DNA of 64,000 nucleotides from positions 6,832 to 70,831 of the forward strand of contig JAEYSV010000014.1 of assembly GCA_023434365.1 (NCBI GenBank). The letters run 5' to 3'. How positions within the stretch are numbered: the first letter of the stretch is position 1; every line of letters begins with the position of its first letter. The DNA comes from Bacillota bacterium (GTDB lineage: Bacteria; Bacillota; Clostridia; Lachnospirales; Lachnospiraceae). This document shows positions 62,765 to 64,000 of the stretch, in pieces. Position numbers and translations under genes: made by a program. Below the pieces are notes generated by a model. The model saw only the letters and a list, made by a program, of their open reading frames with translations, did no database searches and had not been told where the DNA came from.

Positions 62765-64000
62765 TTGATACGACGACCATTGGTACTACTGGTAGTCGCT
62801 TATGTTGCCGGACTGTTGCTCTACAATCAGACGGCGCTGTTAGTTGTTCTTCTTATTGTTGGTGTCTGTATCAGTAGTATCTTCTTTCTAGTGTTTATAT
62901 CTAAAAACAGGCATGATTACCCATTGGTAATGATGCCTGTCTTTATCTTCTTAGGAATTGTCTGTATGAAGTATTCCAATCATCCCATTACTCCCGTCTA
63001 TTATAATCAACCTGGGTCCTTTTATGGCCAGATCGAAAGCATTGTTCCAACCGCTAATTCCTATCAAATTGTGTTACATAACGTTGATTATCTACCACTT
63101 GATAATAATATCGAATCGGAAGATGTTCTAACATCAGAAGGCGGCATAGCCAAACCGATTGATGTTCCACCTATTAATTATCCAAAAGTATTATTGTATC
63201 AAGATATGGTTATGGATTACCATATCGGTAATATCCTTCTTATTAAAGGAACCTTACAGGAATTTGAACTAGCAACCAACGAGGGGCAGTTTAATCAACA
63301 ATCCTATTACCAGGGCATGGGCATTATTGGGCGAATTAAGGCCAATTCCGTTACAATATTCGATGAACAAGTGAACTTAATCAAAGATAGCATGTACCAG
63401 TTAAGAAAAAAACTACACGAAGTATTTTACCAGACAATAGATGAAGAAACAGCCGCAATTCTATGTACGATGCTCTTAGGTGAAAAAGGAGAGCTTGATG
63501 CAGAAGTGAAAACCTTGTATGGAATGGCGGGAATCTCGCATTTGTTGGCGATTTCGGGCCTTCATGTCACCTTGCTAGGGATGGCAATCTTCGCAGCCCT
63601 TAAGTACTGCTTTGGCCTGCGTTTTGGTGTGGTTGGCACCATTCTGTTCATTCTCCTATATGGAGTCCTGACCAACTTTAGCGTATCGACAAACCGGGCG
63701 GTTGTGATGATGAGTATTCTCTTAGTGGCTCAGCTCATTGGCAGGACCTATGATTCCATGTCGGCGCTTAGCTTAAGTGCGCTGTTGATCTTAATCAAGG
63801 AACCAATGCAGATCTATAACAGTGGGTTTTTACTTTCTTATAGTGCAGTCCTTGGTGCCACCGGATTCTTTCAGGCACTGAAAGAACTGTTAGCTATTCC
63901 GGTCTTGGATCAACATAAAAGACTTCGCCACATTGCGGAGTCCTTACTCTTGTCGGTCGCTATCTTTCTTGTCACCTTACCCGTCGTACTTTCAACTTTC
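62765..64000 (+). CDS. comEC: ComEC-type DNA uptake channel, N-terminal part (runs off the window)
   Basis: An open frame of 412 codons starts at TTG 62765 (AGGTGA 4 bases upstream) and has no stop before the window end. N-terminal membrane helices (about 6-50) and an OB-like extracellular domain (about 75-200) come first. The Competence domain follows, with hallmark GISHLLAISGLHVTLLGMA (about residue 255) and a run of membrane helices. It would carry single-stranded DNA across the membrane, receiving DNA from ComEA. Missing its C-terminal metallo-hydrolase part only because of the window edge. Confidence 0.92.
   Translation, partial: MIRRPLVLLVVAYVAGLLLYNQTALLVVLLIVGVCISSIFFLVFISKNRHDYPLVMMPVFIFLGIVCMKYSNHPITPVYYNQPGSFYGQIESIVPTANSYQIVLHNVDYLPLDNNIESEDVLTSEGGIAKPIDVPPINYPKVLLYQDMVMDYHIGNILLIKGTLQEFELATNEGQFNQQSYYQGMGIIGRIKANSVTIFDEQVNLIKDSMYQLRKKLHEVFYQTIDEETAAILCTMLLGEKGELDAEVKTLYGMAGISHLLAISGLHVTLLGMAIFAALKYCFGLRFGVVGTILFILLYGVLTNFSVSTNRAVVMMSILLVAQLIGRTYDSMSALSLSALLILIKEPMQIYNSGFLLSYSAVLGATGFFQALKELLAIPVLDQHKRLRHIAESLLLSVAIFLVTLPVVLSTF

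Overview
The window is about 64 kb of AT-rich, densely coding DNA from a spore-forming anaerobic Firmicute. Gene content and style (T-box serS, glmS ribozyme, Opp transporter, many ABC exporters, pectinesterase and GH36 enzymes, collagen-like coat-type protein, DUF5685/DnaJ cluster) point to a Lachnospiraceae clostridium resembling Lachnoclostridium phytofermentans. That assignment is inference from gene content. No rRNA, tRNA, insertion sequence, prophage or CRISPR array was seen, so most of the window reads as chromosomal core with a few accessory patches.

Layout. 0-3 kb: tandem minus-strand LtaS-like sulfatases with matching promoters; the first is cut by the window edge. 3-10.4 kb: carB, a small unknown gene, a PAS-GGDEF protein and T-box-controlled serS. 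10.4-19 kb: GH36 galactosidase, GltD-like flavoprotein, lgt overlapping a GH25/LysM lipoprotein, and an MFS transporter. 19-24.7 kb: a minus-strand oppBCDFA operon. 24.7-29.2 kb: a sparse region with a possible small RNA, a divergent pair of coat-like small proteins (one Gly-Gly-Pro repeat), metF, small membrane proteins, and a 29-codon ORF with its own promoter and terminator. 29-34.3 kb: NlpC/P60 hydrolase, pectinesterase and a zinc-ribbon/DUF5685/DnaJ/membrane operon. 34.3-49 kb: a heterodimeric ABC exporter behind a structured leader, LURP-one protein, pyridoxamine kinase, amidase, MATE pump, asnA, histidine phosphatase, Maf, CorA, a second type of ABC exporter, and glmS with its ribozyme. 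49-51.9 kb: small membrane protein, a large palindromic repeat element, an APH-type kinase and a lipoprotein. 51.9-58 kb: arginine biosynthesis, argG divergent from argCJBD. 58-64 kb: DMT protein, comEA, a response regulator and histidine kinase, a GerMN lipoprotein, a 15-bp tandem repeat and the start of comEC, which runs off the end.

How it works together. CarB (carbamoyl phosphate) and ArgCJBDG together cover most of the route from glutamate to argininosuccinate; argF, argH and carA are elsewhere. Lgt, the cell-wall hydrolases, GlmS, LtaS-like proteins and amidase serve envelope construction. Opp, MFS, MATE, CorA and ABC systems handle transport. ComEA and ComEC belong to DNA uptake, with a two-component system placed between them.

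The most unusual non-coding structures are the roughly 460-bp palindromic array at 49.67-50.13 kb, and a family of short palindromes that directly follow terminator T-tracts at about 8.98, 14.55 and 34.30 kb. All functional statements come from reading motifs by eye; no database search was run.
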